A DNA stretch of 64,000 nt, taken from Cryptosporangium arvum DSM 44712 (GTDB lineage Bacteria; Actinomycetota; Actinomycetes; Mycobacteriales; Cryptosporangiaceae). The notes below the pieces were generated by a model. That model was not told the DNA's origin. It was given only the letters and a program-made list of their open reading frames with translations, and did no database searches. The stretch is from the NCBI RefSeq assembly GCF_000585375.1, contig NZ_KK073874.1, forward strand, positions 5,115,251 to 5,179,250. Direction: 5' to 3'. Both the position numbers and the translations under genes were made by a program. This document shows positions 1-10,873 of the stretch, one piece after another (the stretch's first letter is position 1; each line of letters starts with the position of its first letter).

Positions 1-155
1 ACGTCGACGCGGTCACCGCCGACTGGGTCCGGCACGGCGCGGTGGCCCACCGCGGGCCGAAGACGATCATGACCGGCGAACGGCTCTGCCAGCTGCTCGA
101 CCCGTTCGGCAACCTCATCGGGATCCGGCAGGCCGCCGGTCCGCTGCCGTCCTGA
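1..155 (+). CDS. VOC/glyoxalase-family protein, C-terminal end only
   Basis: The reading frame is open from the window edge (codons start at base 3) to a TGA at 153-155, leaving about 50 C-terminal residues. The segment with LLDPFGNLIGIRQ resembles the last strand of the vicinal-oxygen-chelate fold, where the final metal-ligand Glu or an equivalent usually lies near DPxGN. The rest of the gene is outside the window, so substrate and enzyme class cannot be judged. The next gene begins 8 bases downstream on the same strand. Confidence 0.6.
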   Translation, partial: VDAVTADWVRHGAVAHRGPKTIMTGERLCQLLDPFGNLIGIRQAAGPLPS

Positions 156-163
156 GGCGCCCC

Positions 164-760
164 GTGGTGCTCGCGTTCGACAGTGCCGACGTCGCCGCGG
201 CCGACCGGGCTCGTACCGTGATCGCCGGGCTCGGTGGGGAAGGGATCCGGCTCCGGGTCACGCTGCTGTGCGCGGAAGCGTCGCTGCGGGCGCGCTGGTG
301 GTGCCTTCCGCTGTCACCGGCCGCCGGCGTGTATCGCTACGAGGGCTCGGCGCTGCGGATGACCCGGCGAGCCGCGGACGTGGCCGCCCAGCCGACCGAC
401 CGTCTCACGTTCGCGGTCCCCGGCTCGCCGGGCTCCACACTGTGGCAGGACGGCCGCCTCCGGCCGCTGCACGCCGACGACCTGGTCCTCATCGACGACG
501 CGACGCCGTTCGACTACCGCGGTGGCGAAGGCTCGCTCTGCGCGGTGCACGTGTCACGCGTCGCACTGGGCGTCTCGGCCGAGCAGACCCACGCCGCCGC
601 GTCCCACCTTCGGGACAGCCCGCTGCACGACCTGGCTCGGGACCACGTGCGCGCGCTCGGCCGGATCGCCGCCGCCGCGGGAGGTCGCTCGCTAGGCGAC
701 GTCGGCCGCGCCACGGCCCTGCTGTTCAGCGCTCTGCTGCTCAGCTGTGACGTGTTCTGA
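164..760 (+). CDS. Orphan AraC-type sensor (AraC-binding-like) domain protein, no HTH
   Basis: A 198-residue protein from a GTG. From about residue 63 it aligns by eye with the sensor half of the full-length AraC regulator that follows: both have ALRxxR near the start, a run ending in RxSPxxDLxRxHxxxL, and an LLFSALL or ALVCALLT helix. It stops just where the neighbour begins its two helix-turn-helix motifs, so it has a ligand/dimerisation domain and no DNA-binding domain. It could be a decayed duplicate or a heterodimer partner that modulates the neighbour. The stop lies 93 bases before the preferred start of the AraC gene, probably in one transcript. Confidence 0.6.
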   Translation: MVLAFDSADVAAADRARTVIAGLGGEGIRLRVTLLCAEASLRARWWCLPLSPAAGVYRYEGSALRMTRRAADVAAQPTDRLTFAVPGSPGSTLWQDGRLRPLHADDLVLIDDATPFDYRGGEGSLCAVHVSRVALGVSAEQTHAAASHLRDSPLHDLARDHVRALGRIAAAAGGRSLGDVGRATALLFSALLLSCDVF

Positions 761-853
761 CCGGTGATTTCCTTTCATCGGACCGGGGTACCGTCAACAA
801 CGTTCGGCGGCACCGGCGCCCCGCGAAACCGCTCGAGAGGGGAGCCGACGACC

Positions 854-1798
854 GTGACCGTGCTCCTCGACACCGATCTCCTGCCGGAATCCGAGCGCCT
901 GGACGCCCTGCACGCCGCGTTCGAGGACCGGAGTCCCCGGCGGAGCATCGTGGTGGACGCCGATCAGGCGCGCTACCGGATCGAGCGGTTCGACCTCGGG
1001 TCGGACGTCCAGCTGCTCCACACCGGTGGCAACGCGCTGCGGATCGTGCGCACCGGCCGCCAGGTTCGGTCGGACGCCTCCGAGCACGTGGCGATCGGGC
1101 TGCGTCGTCGCGGCGCCGGGATGGTGTCCACCGCGGGCACCGATGTCGAACTCCCGGTCGGGCACCTCAACTGCACGGACATGACCCGCCCCTACGAGCT
1201 GGTGCACGGCGCCGCCAATGTTCACGACGTCCTCATTCTCGGTAACGCGCAAGCGGGCGTGTCCGTCGACGTGGTCCGCGCCGCGGCGCCGGTGCTGCGG
1301 CGCAGCCCGGTCTACGACCTGGTGCGCGGGCACCTGGACAACTTGTACCGGGCGGCGACCGGTCTGGGCGGCGACCACCGGCAGCTGACGGGGCAGGCCA
1401 CCGCCGCGCTGGTGTGCGCGCTGCTGACCACGGCGGCGGAGTCCCGCGACCAGGACGACGCGATGGACGCCGCGCTCGCGGCCCGCCTCACCCTGTACCT
1501 CGAGATGCACCTGGCCGATCGCGACCTCACGGTGGAGAAGGTCGCCGCGGCGCACGCCATCTCGGTGCGGCACCTCTACAACGTGTGGGCACGCGCCGGG
1601 CACGAGAGCACACCGGCGCAGTGGATCCTCGAGCGGCGCCTGCGGCGGGCCCGGAATCTGCTCACCGAGAAGAAGTCGCGACACCACAGCATCGCGGCGG
1701 TCGCGCGTCTCAGCGGCTTCGCCGACAGCAGCCACTTCAGCCGCCGGTTCCGCCAGACGTTCGGCGTGTCACCCACTGAGTGGCGCGCGACGCGATGA
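854..1798 (+). CDS. AraC family transcriptional regulator
   Basis: A 314-residue regulator with an N-terminal AraC-binding-like domain (about residues 5-195) and a C-terminal AraC DNA-binding domain (about 205-314). The latter contains the two helix-turn-helix units, including LTVEKVAAAHAISVRHLY and IAAVARLSGFADSSHFSRRF, and the usual end FGVSPTEWR. I start at the GTG at 854 because a GAGAGGGGAG ribosome site lies about 10 bases upstream; the frame is open back to a GTG at 764. It follows the orphan sensor-domain gene. No target gene is obvious: the next gene is on the other strand about 200 bases away. Confidence 0.85.
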   Translation: MTVLLDTDLLPESERLDALHAAFEDRSPRRSIVVDADQARYRIERFDLGSDVQLLHTGGNALRIVRTGRQVRSDASEHVAIGLRRRGAGMVSTAGTDVELPVGHLNCTDMTRPYELVHGAANVHDVLILGNAQAGVSVDVVRAAAPVLRRSPVYDLVRGHLDNLYRAATGLGGDHRQLTGQATAALVCALLTTAAESRDQDDAMDAALAARLTLYLEMHLADRDLTVEKVAAAHAISVRHLYNVWARAGHESTPAQWILERRLRRARNLLTEKKSRHHSIAAVARLSGFADSSHFSRRFRQTFGVSPTEWRATR

Positions 1799-1996
1799 CC
1801 GTGCGCGAAGGAAACCAGGAGGTCGGCGTTCGCATGAATCACACCGGTCACCCGAAGTCGTGTCCGCCGTACCCGCATCCTCAAGCGACCTCGCAGCGCC
1901 GCTGCCCGGGTCAGGTGGGAGCGCGACCCCACGCCCTCAACCGGCTAGCGAACCTCCGGACAGCGGAGCAACCTCGGCTCTCCCGACCCTGGGTAA

Positions 1997-2962
1997 CTAC
2001 GCGTCGCGGAAGCTGTCGGTCGCGATGATCAGGGCGTCGAGGATCCCGGGCTCGTCGAAGGAATGGCCGGCGTCGTCCACCAGGACGAACGTCGCCTCGG
2101 GCAGGGCACGGTGCAGGTCCCAGGCCGTGATCGCCGGCGTGCACAGGTCGTAGCGGCCCTGGACGATCACCGTGGGGATGCCGGCCAGCCGGCCGGCGTC
2201 GGCGATCAGCTGTCCCTCGGTGAACCAGCCGCCGTGGGTGAAGTAGTGGTTCTCGATCCGCGCGAACGCGGTCGCGTACGCCGGCTCGCGGTACTTGTCG
2301 ACCAGGCCCGGGCGGGGACGCAGCGTCAGGTTGCTCGCCTCCCACGTCGACCACGCCACCGCGGCCGGGCCGTGCACCGCCGGGTCCGGGTCGAACAGCA
2401 GCCGCCGGTAGGCCTCGACGAACTTGCCGGGAACGCGGTCGGCCTCCGGCACCGCGGTGGCGTAGCGCTCCCACAGATCCGGCACCAGGTTGGCCGCCGG
2501 GCCCTCGTAGAACCAGTCGATCTCGCTCTTCCGGAGCGTGAAGATGCCCCGCAGGACCAACTCGCTCACCCGCGACGGATGCGTCTCGGCGTAGGCCAGC
2601 GCCAGCGTCGAGCCCCACGACCCACCGAACACCTGCCAGCGCTCGATCCCGAGGTGCTCACGCAACCGCTCGATGTCCTCGACCAGGTGCCACGTGGTGT
2701 TGGCCCCCAGGTCCGCCTCCGGCGCGCTCACATGCGGCAGGCTCCGCCCGCAGCCCCGCTGGTCGAACAGGACGATCCGGTAACTCGCCGGATCGAACAG
2801 ACGCCGGTGATCGGGAGAACACCCCGCGCCGGGGCCGCCGTGCAGGAACACCACCGGCTTGCCGTCGGGAGCTCCGGACTCCTCCCAGTACACCGACTGG
2901 CCGTCGCCGACCTCGAGCATGCCGGTCCGCCGGGGTTCGATCGGTGGGTAGAGGTTACGCAT
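1997..2962 (-). CDS. pip: Prolyl aminopeptidase (proline iminopeptidase)
   Basis: A cytoplasmic alpha/beta hydrolase expected to remove N-terminal proline from peptides. The 321-residue product carries the family HGGPGAG oxyanion-hole motif, DQRGCGRS, the nucleophile elbow GGSWGS, and late acid and His segments QGRYDLCTP and DDAGHSF. Length and order match the peptidase S33 proline iminopeptidases. The start at 2962 (MRNLYPPIEP) is the family's usual N-terminus and has GGTGGA about 9 bases upstream; in-frame starts at 2983 and 2992 also exist. It is a single gene, divergent from the MFS gene. The 198 bases between it and the AraC gene hold nothing I recognise. Confidence 0.93.
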   Translation of the reverse strand: MRNLYPPIEPRRTGMLEVGDGQSVYWEESGAPDGKPVVFLHGGPGAGCSPDHRRLFDPASYRIVLFDQRGCGRSLPHVSAPEADLGANTTWHLVEDIERLREHLGIERWQVFGGSWGSTLALAYAETHPSRVSELVLRGIFTLRKSEIDWFYEGPAANLVPDLWERYATAVPEADRVPGKFVEAYRRLLFDPDPAVHGPAAVAWSTWEASNLTLRPRPGLVDKYREPAYATAFARIENHYFTHGGWFTEGQLIADAGRLAGIPTVIVQGRYDLCTPAITAWDLHRALPEATFVLVDDAGHSFDEPGILDALIIATDSFRDA

Positions 2963-3050
2963 GTCGTCCACCGTACGGAGCATCACGCGCACGCGGTCGC
3001 CAGGGTCGACGCCTCGACCGGGTCCGGAAGCGGCGGGAAGCCGACGGTCC

Positions 3051-4319
3051 GTGTCCTACGATCCGGTCGTGCGGGAGAGCGCGGCCGGGGTGAGGCGTGG
3101 CGCGCTCGGTCTCGTGGCCGACCGGACCTTCGGCGCCCTGTTCTGGGGCAAGTTGCTCTCGTCGGCCGGGGTGTGGATGCAGGGCGTCACCGCCGCCGTC
3201 GTCGTCTACCAGGGCACCGGGTCGGCCACCGCGGTCAGCCTGGTCAGCATCGCGCAGGCCGCGCCGCAGCTGGTGCTCGGGCCGTGGGCGGGGTCGCTGG
3301 CCGACCGGGGTGACCGGTCACGCCAGATCCTGGCCGGGCGGGTGTTGTGCGGGCTGGGGTCGGGGCTGCTCGCAGTGTTCTTCGCGGTCGCCGAGCCGGG
3401 GCCGCACGCGCTCGTGGCGGTGGTCTTCACCTGCTCGTTCCTGGTGGGGACGGGGTTCGTTGTCGGCGGTCCGGCGATGCAGTCGGTGATCCCGGACCTG
3501 GTCCGGCCGGACGAGCTGCGAACCGCGATGACGCTCAACACCACGCCGATGACGACGGCGCGCATCGTCGGCCCGGCGCTGGGTGCACTCGTGCTGGGCT
3601 GGGCGGGCCCGGCGGCGGCGTTCGCGGTCAGCGCCGCGCCGCACGTCGTCTTCCTGGGGCTGTTGCTGTGGGTGGCGCGGTTGCCGGCCCGCGCGGACGT
3701 CGGCGAGGGCGCGCCGACGTCGATGCGGGCGGGTCTGCGGTACCTGCGGACACATCCGCGGCTGCTGGTGATGCTCGGCGGTACCGCGCTGGTGGGCGTC
3801 GGCACCGAGCCGTCGTTGACGCTGGCGCCGGCGCTGTCGGTCGCCGTGCACGGCGACGTCACGCTGGCGGGCGCGCTCACGCTGGCGTTCGGGGTCGGCG
3901 CGCTGCTCGCGCTGGTCGGCAGTTCGGTGGCGGCGCGGCGGGTCAGCGTGCTGCAGTCGGCCTGGCTCGGGCTGGCGCTGCTGATCGGCGGACTGGGCGT
4001 CTCGACCGCGGTCGCGGCCCCGGCCTGGGCGTTCGGGTGCTTCGCGCTCGCCGGGGCCGGGTTCTCCTGGGGCATGGCGGGGTTCAGCTCGCTGCTGCAG
4101 GCCGAGAGCGACCCCGCGTTCCGGGGGCGGGTGATGGCGTGGTGGCTCATCGCGTTCCTCGGGTGCCGTCCGCTCTCGTCGGCGGCGACCGGCGTGCTCA
4201 CCGACCTCACCTCGGTGCGGGTGACGTTCCCGGTGACCGGCGTGGTGCTCGCGCTGGCCGCGCTGCTGCTCGCCGCCGCGCTGCGGGTCCCGGGGGTGTC
4301 CCGGGTGAACGCGGAGTAG
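3051..4319 (+). CDS. MFS transporter (EntS/MFS_3-like)
   Basis: A 422-residue membrane protein with about 12 predicted hydrophobic segments. It opens with RTFGALFWGKLLSSAGVWMQG and has the cytoplasmic loop GSLADRGDRSRQIL after segment 2, both typical of the MFS_3 (enterobactin-exporter-like) branch. It probably exports a small molecule or drug by proton antiport; the substrate cannot be told. The frame is open further upstream, but the GTG at 3051 fits the family N-terminus and has a GGCGGGAAG purine stretch before it. It is transcribed away from pip and is followed by icd after 136 bases containing two inverted repeats. Confidence 0.85.
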   Translation: MSYDPVVRESAAGVRRGALGLVADRTFGALFWGKLLSSAGVWMQGVTAAVVVYQGTGSATAVSLVSIAQAAPQLVLGPWAGSLADRGDRSRQILAGRVLCGLGSGLLAVFFAVAEPGPHALVAVVFTCSFLVGTGFVVGGPAMQSVIPDLVRPDELRTAMTLNTTPMTTARIVGPALGALVLGWAGPAAAFAVSAAPHVVFLGLLLWVARLPARADVGEGAPTSMRAGLRYLRTHPRLLVMLGGTALVGVGTEPSLTLAPALSVAVHGDVTLAGALTLAFGVGALLALVGSSVAARRVSVLQSAWLGLALLIGGLGVSTAVAAPAWAFGCFALAGAGFSWGMAGFSSLLQAESDPAFRGRVMAWWLIAFLGCRPLSSAATGVLTDLTSVRVTFPVTGVVLALAALLLAAALRVPGVSRVNAE

Positions 4320-4350
4320 GGCGCCGCTCGTCGCCGTGCACCGACGCGAT

Positions 4351-4368
4351 ACAGTACAGACGTACTGT
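4351..4368. promoter_or_regulatory. Operator-like inverted repeat upstream of icd
   Basis: ACAGTAC and GTACTGT form perfect 7-base arms around the 4-base spacer AGAC, about 90 bases before the icd start and 31 bases after the MFS stop. The size and AT-richer arms resemble a TetR-type operator. No regulator gene lies directly beside it, so the binding protein is unknown. Confidence 0.5.
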
Positions 4369-4394
4369 TCAGCGGAGGCGGGTCAGCGGGTGAC

Positions 4395-4421
4395 TGCCAG
4401 TTACGCGCCTTTAGTCTGGCA
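4395..4421. promoter_or_regulatory. Second inverted repeat in the icd leader
   Basis: TGCCAG at 4395-4400 and CTGGCA at 4416-4421 are perfect 6-base arms around 15 bases, between the 4351 palindrome and the icd ribosome site. It may be a leader hairpin or a second protein site; it could also be chance. Confidence 0.3.
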
Positions 4422-4425
4422 ATGA

Positions 4426-6672
<2,247 letters not shown>

Positions 6673-6681
6673 CGTGGGTGC

Positions 6682-6718
6682 CCGCGGGCGGTCCGGCTCC
6701 GCGCCGGGCCGCCCGCGG
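6682..6718. terminator. Transcription terminator hairpin after icd
   Basis: Ten-base arms CCGCGGGCGG and CCGCCCGCGG enclose a second CCGGC/GCCGG stem with a 5-base loop, beginning 9 bases after the icd stop. There is no T-run, as is common for actinomycete terminators. It lies between convergent genes and may serve both. Confidence 0.7.
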
Positions 6719-6759
6719 TGTCTCCGTCAGCGGTGTCTCCGTCAGCGGTGTTTCCGTCA
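6715..6759. repeat. Three tandem 15-bp repeats at the 3' end of the DUF2293 gene
   Basis: Three copies of GCGGTGTCTCCGTCA run back to back, the third with one base changed. The first copy starts within the right arm of the icd terminator and the last reaches the stop codon of the convergent DUF2293 gene. Confidence 0.8.
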
Positions 6760-7806
6760 GCGGGGACGACGCCAGGTGGTGAGTACCTGGTCGATTCGCG
6801 TCCGGATCCGGTCGCGGGCCTCGCGGCGGGGGACGCCGCGCATGAGCAGGGCGTCGTAGTCGGTGTCCAGGTGGCGCACGGAGGCCACCACGGCGAGCGT
6901 GACGGCCTGTTCGTCGAAGAGCCGGGCGGCGGCCGAGCGGCCCACCCGGCCGCTGCTGCGCTCGCCCGCGTGGGCGGCGATGGCCCGGGCGCGGTCGGGC
7001 GGGCAACCGGGGAAGAGGGCGGCGACCCGGGCCGCGAACTCGGCCTGGTAGCTGAGGTCGGCGGCGGCGCGGCGCACCTCGTCGCGCTCGCGGCGGCGTT
7101 CGCGCACGTCCTCGTCGGCCAGGCACTGCTCCTCGGCGCGCGCGAGCGCGGCCTCCTCGACCAGGATCCCCCGGCGCTCGAAGCGCTTGCGCCGCCGGTT
7201 GAGGCGCACGACGACCGCCGACAGCCCGCTCTCCTTCTTCGCCCGCCGCGACAGGGCCGCGTCGCCGGCCGGCAGGAACACCAGGTGCCCGAGGTCGGCG
7301 CAGTCGAGACACAGCCGGTCGTCGTCCTCCAGGACCTGGAACCCCGCGGTGGTCTCGCCGCAGGACGCACAGGCCCAGGGCTCGTCGACGGCGTGCGCGA
7401 GCAGGTCGGGGGCGGCCTGCTGCCGCTCGGCCAGGCGGGCACGGCGGGCCGGGGTGAGCGCCGGGGAGAGCCAGTGCACGCGGAACGCGCGCTCGACCGC
7501 GTCGTCGCCGCGGAGGGTGAAGCGGAGCTCGCGCCGGTCCCGGCTGGCCGCGACGTAGGCCGCGTCCCCCGGTTCGAGCCCGGCCCGACCGGCCCAGGAG
7601 GCCAGCAGGCTCACCGCGTCGACCAGCCTCGCCTGCTCGACGGCGGTGGCGCTCTCCAGCGCGTCGAGCCGGCCCTGGCGCCAGGTGTCGACCTCGCGGG
7701 CCCGCACCCACCCCAGCCCGGTCAGCACGTCGATCGCCGACACGACCTTCCGCGCCGCCAACGCCTTCTCCGCCACCTCGACGACCCGCCGCTCCAGCTT
7801 CGACAT
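6757..7806 (-). CDS. DUF2293 domain protein
   Basis: A 349-residue cytoplasmic protein of unknown role, found mainly in actinomycetes. It has a possible zinc knuckle near residues 143-168 (CASC and CLDC), a Lys/Arg-rich coiled stretch (LNRRRKRFERRGI, RERRRERDEVRRAA) and a C-terminal DUF2293 region with ALFPGCPP, HAGERSSGRVGRS and HLDTDYDALLMRGVPRREARDRIR. Resemblance is to the family as I recall it, not to a characterised enzyme. I start at the ATG at 7806 (MSKLERR). It is convergent with icd and divergent from the thioesterase, with 67 bases between their starts. Confidence 0.75.
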   Translation of the reverse strand: MSKLERRVVEVAEKALAARKVVSAIDVLTGLGWVRAREVDTWRQGRLDALESATAVEQARLVDAVSLLASWAGRAGLEPGDAAYVAASRDRRELRFTLRGDDAVERAFRVHWLSPALTPARRARLAERQQAAPDLLAHAVDEPWACASCGETTAGFQVLEDDDRLCLDCADLGHLVFLPAGDAALSRRAKKESGLSAVVVRLNRRRKRFERRGILVEEAALARAEEQCLADEDVRERRRERDEVRRAAADLSYQAEFAARVAALFPGCPPDRARAIAAHAGERSSGRVGRSAAARLFDEQAVTLAVVASVRHLDTDYDALLMRGVPRREARDRIRTRIDQVLTTWRRPR

Positions 7807-7873
7807 CCGGCCATTCTCCACTGGTGATTCCGGCCACTGCGGCGGTGGTCGCGGAGGCGATATATCTCCAAGA

Positions 7874-8746
7874 ATGCGCCTGGTCGATCTGCTGGACCTC
7901 AAGGACGTCGGCGACGGCCGCTATGTCGCCGCCCCGCTCGACCGCTCCTCGGGTGGGCGGGTGTTCGGCGGGCAACTGCTCGCCCAGGCTCTCGCCGCGG
8001 CCGGGCGGACGGTTCCCGACGAACGTCCGCCGCACAGTCTGCACGGGCACTTCCTGCACCCGGGAGACCCCGACGAACCCCTCGAGTACGCGGTCGAGAC
8101 CCTCCGGGAAGGACGGTCGCAGACCGTCCGCCAGGTGCTCGGCACGCAGGGCACGAACGAGGTCATCGCGCTGACCGCGGCATTCGCCGGGGGTGGTTCA
8201 CCCTCCGGTCCGGTGCTCGAGCACCAGAACACCCCGTCGCCGTTCACCGCGTTCGACACCGTCGAACCCCTCCCGGACACCCTGGAACGCACCGACGGGC
8301 GGCTCGACGACTGGTTCGCCCGCCGGATCCGGCCGAAGCCGGTCGAGCTGCGCTTCGTCGACCACCCGGCCCGCGACCTGGTGTTCCGTGGCGAGAAACC
8401 ACCCCGCGTGCAGCGGATCCTGATGCGGATCAAGGACCGGCTGCCCGACAGCCCGGTGACGCACGCCTGCGGGCTCACCTACTTCTCGGACCTGTTCCTG
8501 CTCTCCAGTGCCCTCTACCCGCACCAGGCCTCGGTCAGCGACCACGCCATGCTGGTCGCCAGCCTCGACCACACGATCTGGTTCCACGGGCCGGTCCGCG
8601 CCGACGAGTGGCTGCTCTACGTGCTGGAGTCCGACTGGGCCGGCCAGGGCCGAGGGCTCTGCCAGGGCAAACTGTTCGACGCCGCCGGGCGCCTCGTGGC
8701 CACCGTGATGCAGGAGGGCCTGATCAAGCCCGTCCGGAAGACCTGA
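7874..8746 (+). CDS. Acyl-CoA thioesterase II (TesB/ACOT8 family)
   Basis: A 290-residue double-hotdog thioesterase that should hydrolyse medium- to long-chain acyl-CoA to free acid and CoA. The family landmarks are present: GGRVFGGQLLAQAL near the N-terminus, HSLHGHFLHPGDPD with the hotdog helix, SDHAMLVASLDHTIWFH in the second hotdog, and GQGRGLCQGKLFDAAG at the end. The ATG at 7874 gives the usual start MRLVDLLDL; the purine patch before it is weak. Its last 23 bases overlap the end of the convergent gene. Confidence 0.9.
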   Translation: MRLVDLLDLKDVGDGRYVAAPLDRSSGGRVFGGQLLAQALAAAGRTVPDERPPHSLHGHFLHPGDPDEPLEYAVETLREGRSQTVRQVLGTQGTNEVIALTAAFAGGGSPSGPVLEHQNTPSPFTAFDTVEPLPDTLERTDGRLDDWFARRIRPKPVELRFVDHPARDLVFRGEKPPRVQRILMRIKDRLPDSPVTHACGLTYFSDLFLLSSALYPHQASVSDHAMLVASLDHTIWFHGPVRADEWLLYVLESDWAGQGRGLCQGKLFDAAGRLVATVMQEGLIKPVRKT

Positions 8747-9425
8747 GCCTCCCCTCCCGCGAGGCCCGGTAGGACGCGGCCCGCAACGAGGCCAGCGGCT
8801 CGGGCAGCCGCAGCCCCGGCAGCGGCCGCCGGACCGGGTCGAACCCGAGGTCGGCGTCGCCGTGGCCGGTCCCGGCGAGTTCGAGCCGCGCGAACCGCCG
8901 CCACCGCCCGGCCGGGGCCGCCACCGCCAGGTGGAACGCCGGCCGGGCGGCGCGCGCCGCGGCCGGGAACGCGGCCAGCAGCACCAGGCCCGCCGGGGCG
9001 CGGTACGGCAGCACGCTGGTGTACGTGGCGGCCCGCGGGTCGTAGCGGGGCCAGAGCACGTGGCGGGCCACCGGCGCCCGGCCGGTGGTGGAGAGCAGCA
9101 GGTCAGCGGCGTCGCCGTCGGGATCGACCCGGACCGCGAGGCCCAGGACGTCCGGGAACGGGCGCGGCAGGCCGGCGGCCCGGGAGAGGCGCACGAGGGC
9201 GTCGTCGTGGCCGGGCCGGTCGATCCAGGGCACGCCGATCGGCTCGGCCAGGCCGTCGCGCCGCACGACGGCCCGGACGACGGTTCCGCGTGGGTGCAGG
9301 GCCGGGCGGGCCCGGAGCCGGGCGGCGAGCCCGAACACCGCGGCGACGCCACGCGTGGCCGGACCCGGCCCGCGTGCGGGTGCTTCGGACAAGCGGGAGC
9401 GGATCGGAGCGGTGAGGTACCACAT
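8724..9425 (-). CDS. Catalase-fold family protein of unknown function
   Basis: A 233-residue protein of a family that in actinomycetes is often labelled phosphodiesterase, but which looks related to the heme-catalase-like fold. The segment ALHPRGTVVRAVV followed by GVPWIDRPGHDDALVRLSRAAGLPRPFPDVLGLAVRV has the spacing of that fold's barrel strands. Heme ligands cannot be confirmed by eye. The ATG at 9425 gives MWYLTAPIR. Nothing nearby explains its role: the thioesterase converges on it and the antiporter diverges from it, with 50 bases between starts. Confidence 0.5.
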   Translation of the reverse strand: MWYLTAPIRSRLSEAPARGPGPATRGVAAVFGLAARLRARPALHPRGTVVRAVVRRDGLAEPIGVPWIDRPGHDDALVRLSRAAGLPRPFPDVLGLAVRVDPDGDAADLLLSTTGRAPVARHVLWPRYDPRAATYTSVLPYRAPAGLVLLAAFPAAARAARPAFHLAVAAPAGRWRRFARLELAGTGHGDADLGFDPVRRPLPGLRLPEPLASLRAASYRASREGRLRSSGRA

Positions 9426-9475
9426 GGCGGGTCGGGTACCCCGTCACCGGGCGCGATCCACACGGGTTCGAGGGG

Positions 9476-10786
9476 ATGACCGGGCATATCACGGGCATAG
9501 AACTCGCCATGGAATCCGCAGATCTGGCCTACGCCGTCATCGGCGTGGGCGCGTTACTCGCCGGCGTGCTCCCGCGCCTGCTCGAGGGACGCCCGTTCTC
9601 CCTTCCCATCGCGTTCCTCGGCCTCGGCATGCTGGTCTTCGGGCTGCCGCTGGGCCTGCCCTCGCCCGACCCCCGGGAACACGAGTCGATCACGACCCAC
9701 CTGACCGAGGTAGGCGTCATCGTGGCGCTGATCGGCGCCGGGCTGAAGCTCGACCGGCCGCTGGGGCTGCGGCGCTGGTCGATGACGTGGCGGCTGCTGC
9801 TGATCGCGATGCCGGTGACGATCGCGCTGACCGCGCTGCTGGGCTGGTGGTGGGCCGGGCTGGTGCCGGCGTCGGCGCTGCTGCTCGGCGCCGCGCTCGC
9901 GCCGACCGACCCGGTACTCGCCGCCGACGTGCAGGTCGGCGAACCGACCGACGAGGAGGACTCCGAGGACGAGGTGCGGTTCGGGCTCACCTCGGAGGCC
10001 GGGCTCAACGACGGGCTGGCGTTCCCGTTCGTGTACGGCGCGATCGCGCTGGCCGGGACCGGCTTCACGGCGGCGACGTTCGGCGAGTGGCTCGCGGTCG
10101 ACGTGCTCTGGCGGATCGTGGTCGGCGCGGTCATCGGCCTGGCCGCCGGGTGGCTGCTCGGCAAGCTGTTCTTCCGGTCCCCGTCGGAGACGTTGCGCCT
10201 GGCCGACCACGCCGAGGGATTCCTGGCCCTGGCGATCACGTTCCTGGCCTACGGCGTCGCGGAGCTCGCGCACGGCTACGGGTTCCTCGCGGTGTTCGTC
10301 TGCGCGGTCTCGATCCGCGCCTCCGAGCGCAACAACGGTTACCACCAGGTGCTGCACGACTTCGCCGAGCAGATCGAGCGGCTGCTCACCGTCCTGCTGC
10401 TCCTGCTGTTCGGGGGCGCGATCATCGACGGCCTGCTGACGTCGCTGACCTGGCCGGCCGCGCTGGCCGGTCTCGCGCTGGTGTTCGTGCTGCGGCCGGC
10501 CGCGGCCTGGCTGTCGCTGCGCGGCTCCACCGCGGGGCCGCGGGAGCGGGCGGTCATCGCGTTCTTCGGCATCCGCGGCATCGGCTCGCTGTACTACCTG
10601 GCCTACGCGGCCGGGCACGCGACGTTCCCGGACGCGGATCTGCTGTGGGCGACGGTCGGCTTCGTGGTCCTGGTGTCGGTCGTGGTGCACGGCATCGCCG
10701 CGACCCCCGTCATGCAGTACCTGGACCGGGTACGGGAGGAATCACCGTCAGCGACCCCGAATCGTCCGCAAAACGTCCAAAACTAA
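9476..10786 (+). CDS. Cation:proton antiporter (CPA1/NhaP type)
   Basis: A 436-residue membrane antiporter that should exchange Na+ or K+ for protons. It has about 12 hydrophobic segments and the family motifs LLGAALAPTDPVLAADVQVG and TSEAGLNDGLAFPF, where the Asp of NDG is the ion-binding residue. An acidic loop (DEEDSEDE) sits between those two motifs, and FFGIRGIGSLYYLAYA is the usual late segment. The ATG at 9476 has its GAGGGG directly adjacent, which is poor spacing; an ATG at 9509 is an alternative that removes 11 residues. The tail after the last helix is short, with no TrkA-C domain. Confidence 0.88.
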   Translation: MTGHITGIELAMESADLAYAVIGVGALLAGVLPRLLEGRPFSLPIAFLGLGMLVFGLPLGLPSPDPREHESITTHLTEVGVIVALIGAGLKLDRPLGLRRWSMTWRLLLIAMPVTIALTALLGWWWAGLVPASALLLGAALAPTDPVLAADVQVGEPTDEEDSEDEVRFGLTSEAGLNDGLAFPFVYGAIALAGTGFTAATFGEWLAVDVLWRIVVGAVIGLAAGWLLGKLFFRSPSETLRLADHAEGFLALAITFLAYGVAELAHGYGFLAVFVCAVSIRASERNNGYHQVLHDFAEQIERLLTVLLLLLFGGAIIDGLLTSLTWPAALAGLALVFVLRPAAAWLSLRGSTAGPRERAVIAFFGIRGIGSLYYLAYAAGHATFPDADLLWATVGFVVLVSVVVHGIAATPVMQYLDRVREESPSATPNRPQNVQN

Positions 10787-10873
10787 GATCTCCTAAAGGA
10801 GTGTCCACAAACGTCAGTGACTGTGCGTGAATAGTTTCCGTTTACACCGACGTACCAAACGGAGGCTTATCGC

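Noticed and set aside
2930-2962. GGTTCGATC followed by a GC-rich stretch, recalling a tRNA T-arm
   Set aside because: No cloverleaf can be built and the bases encode the conserved N-terminus of proline iminopeptidase.
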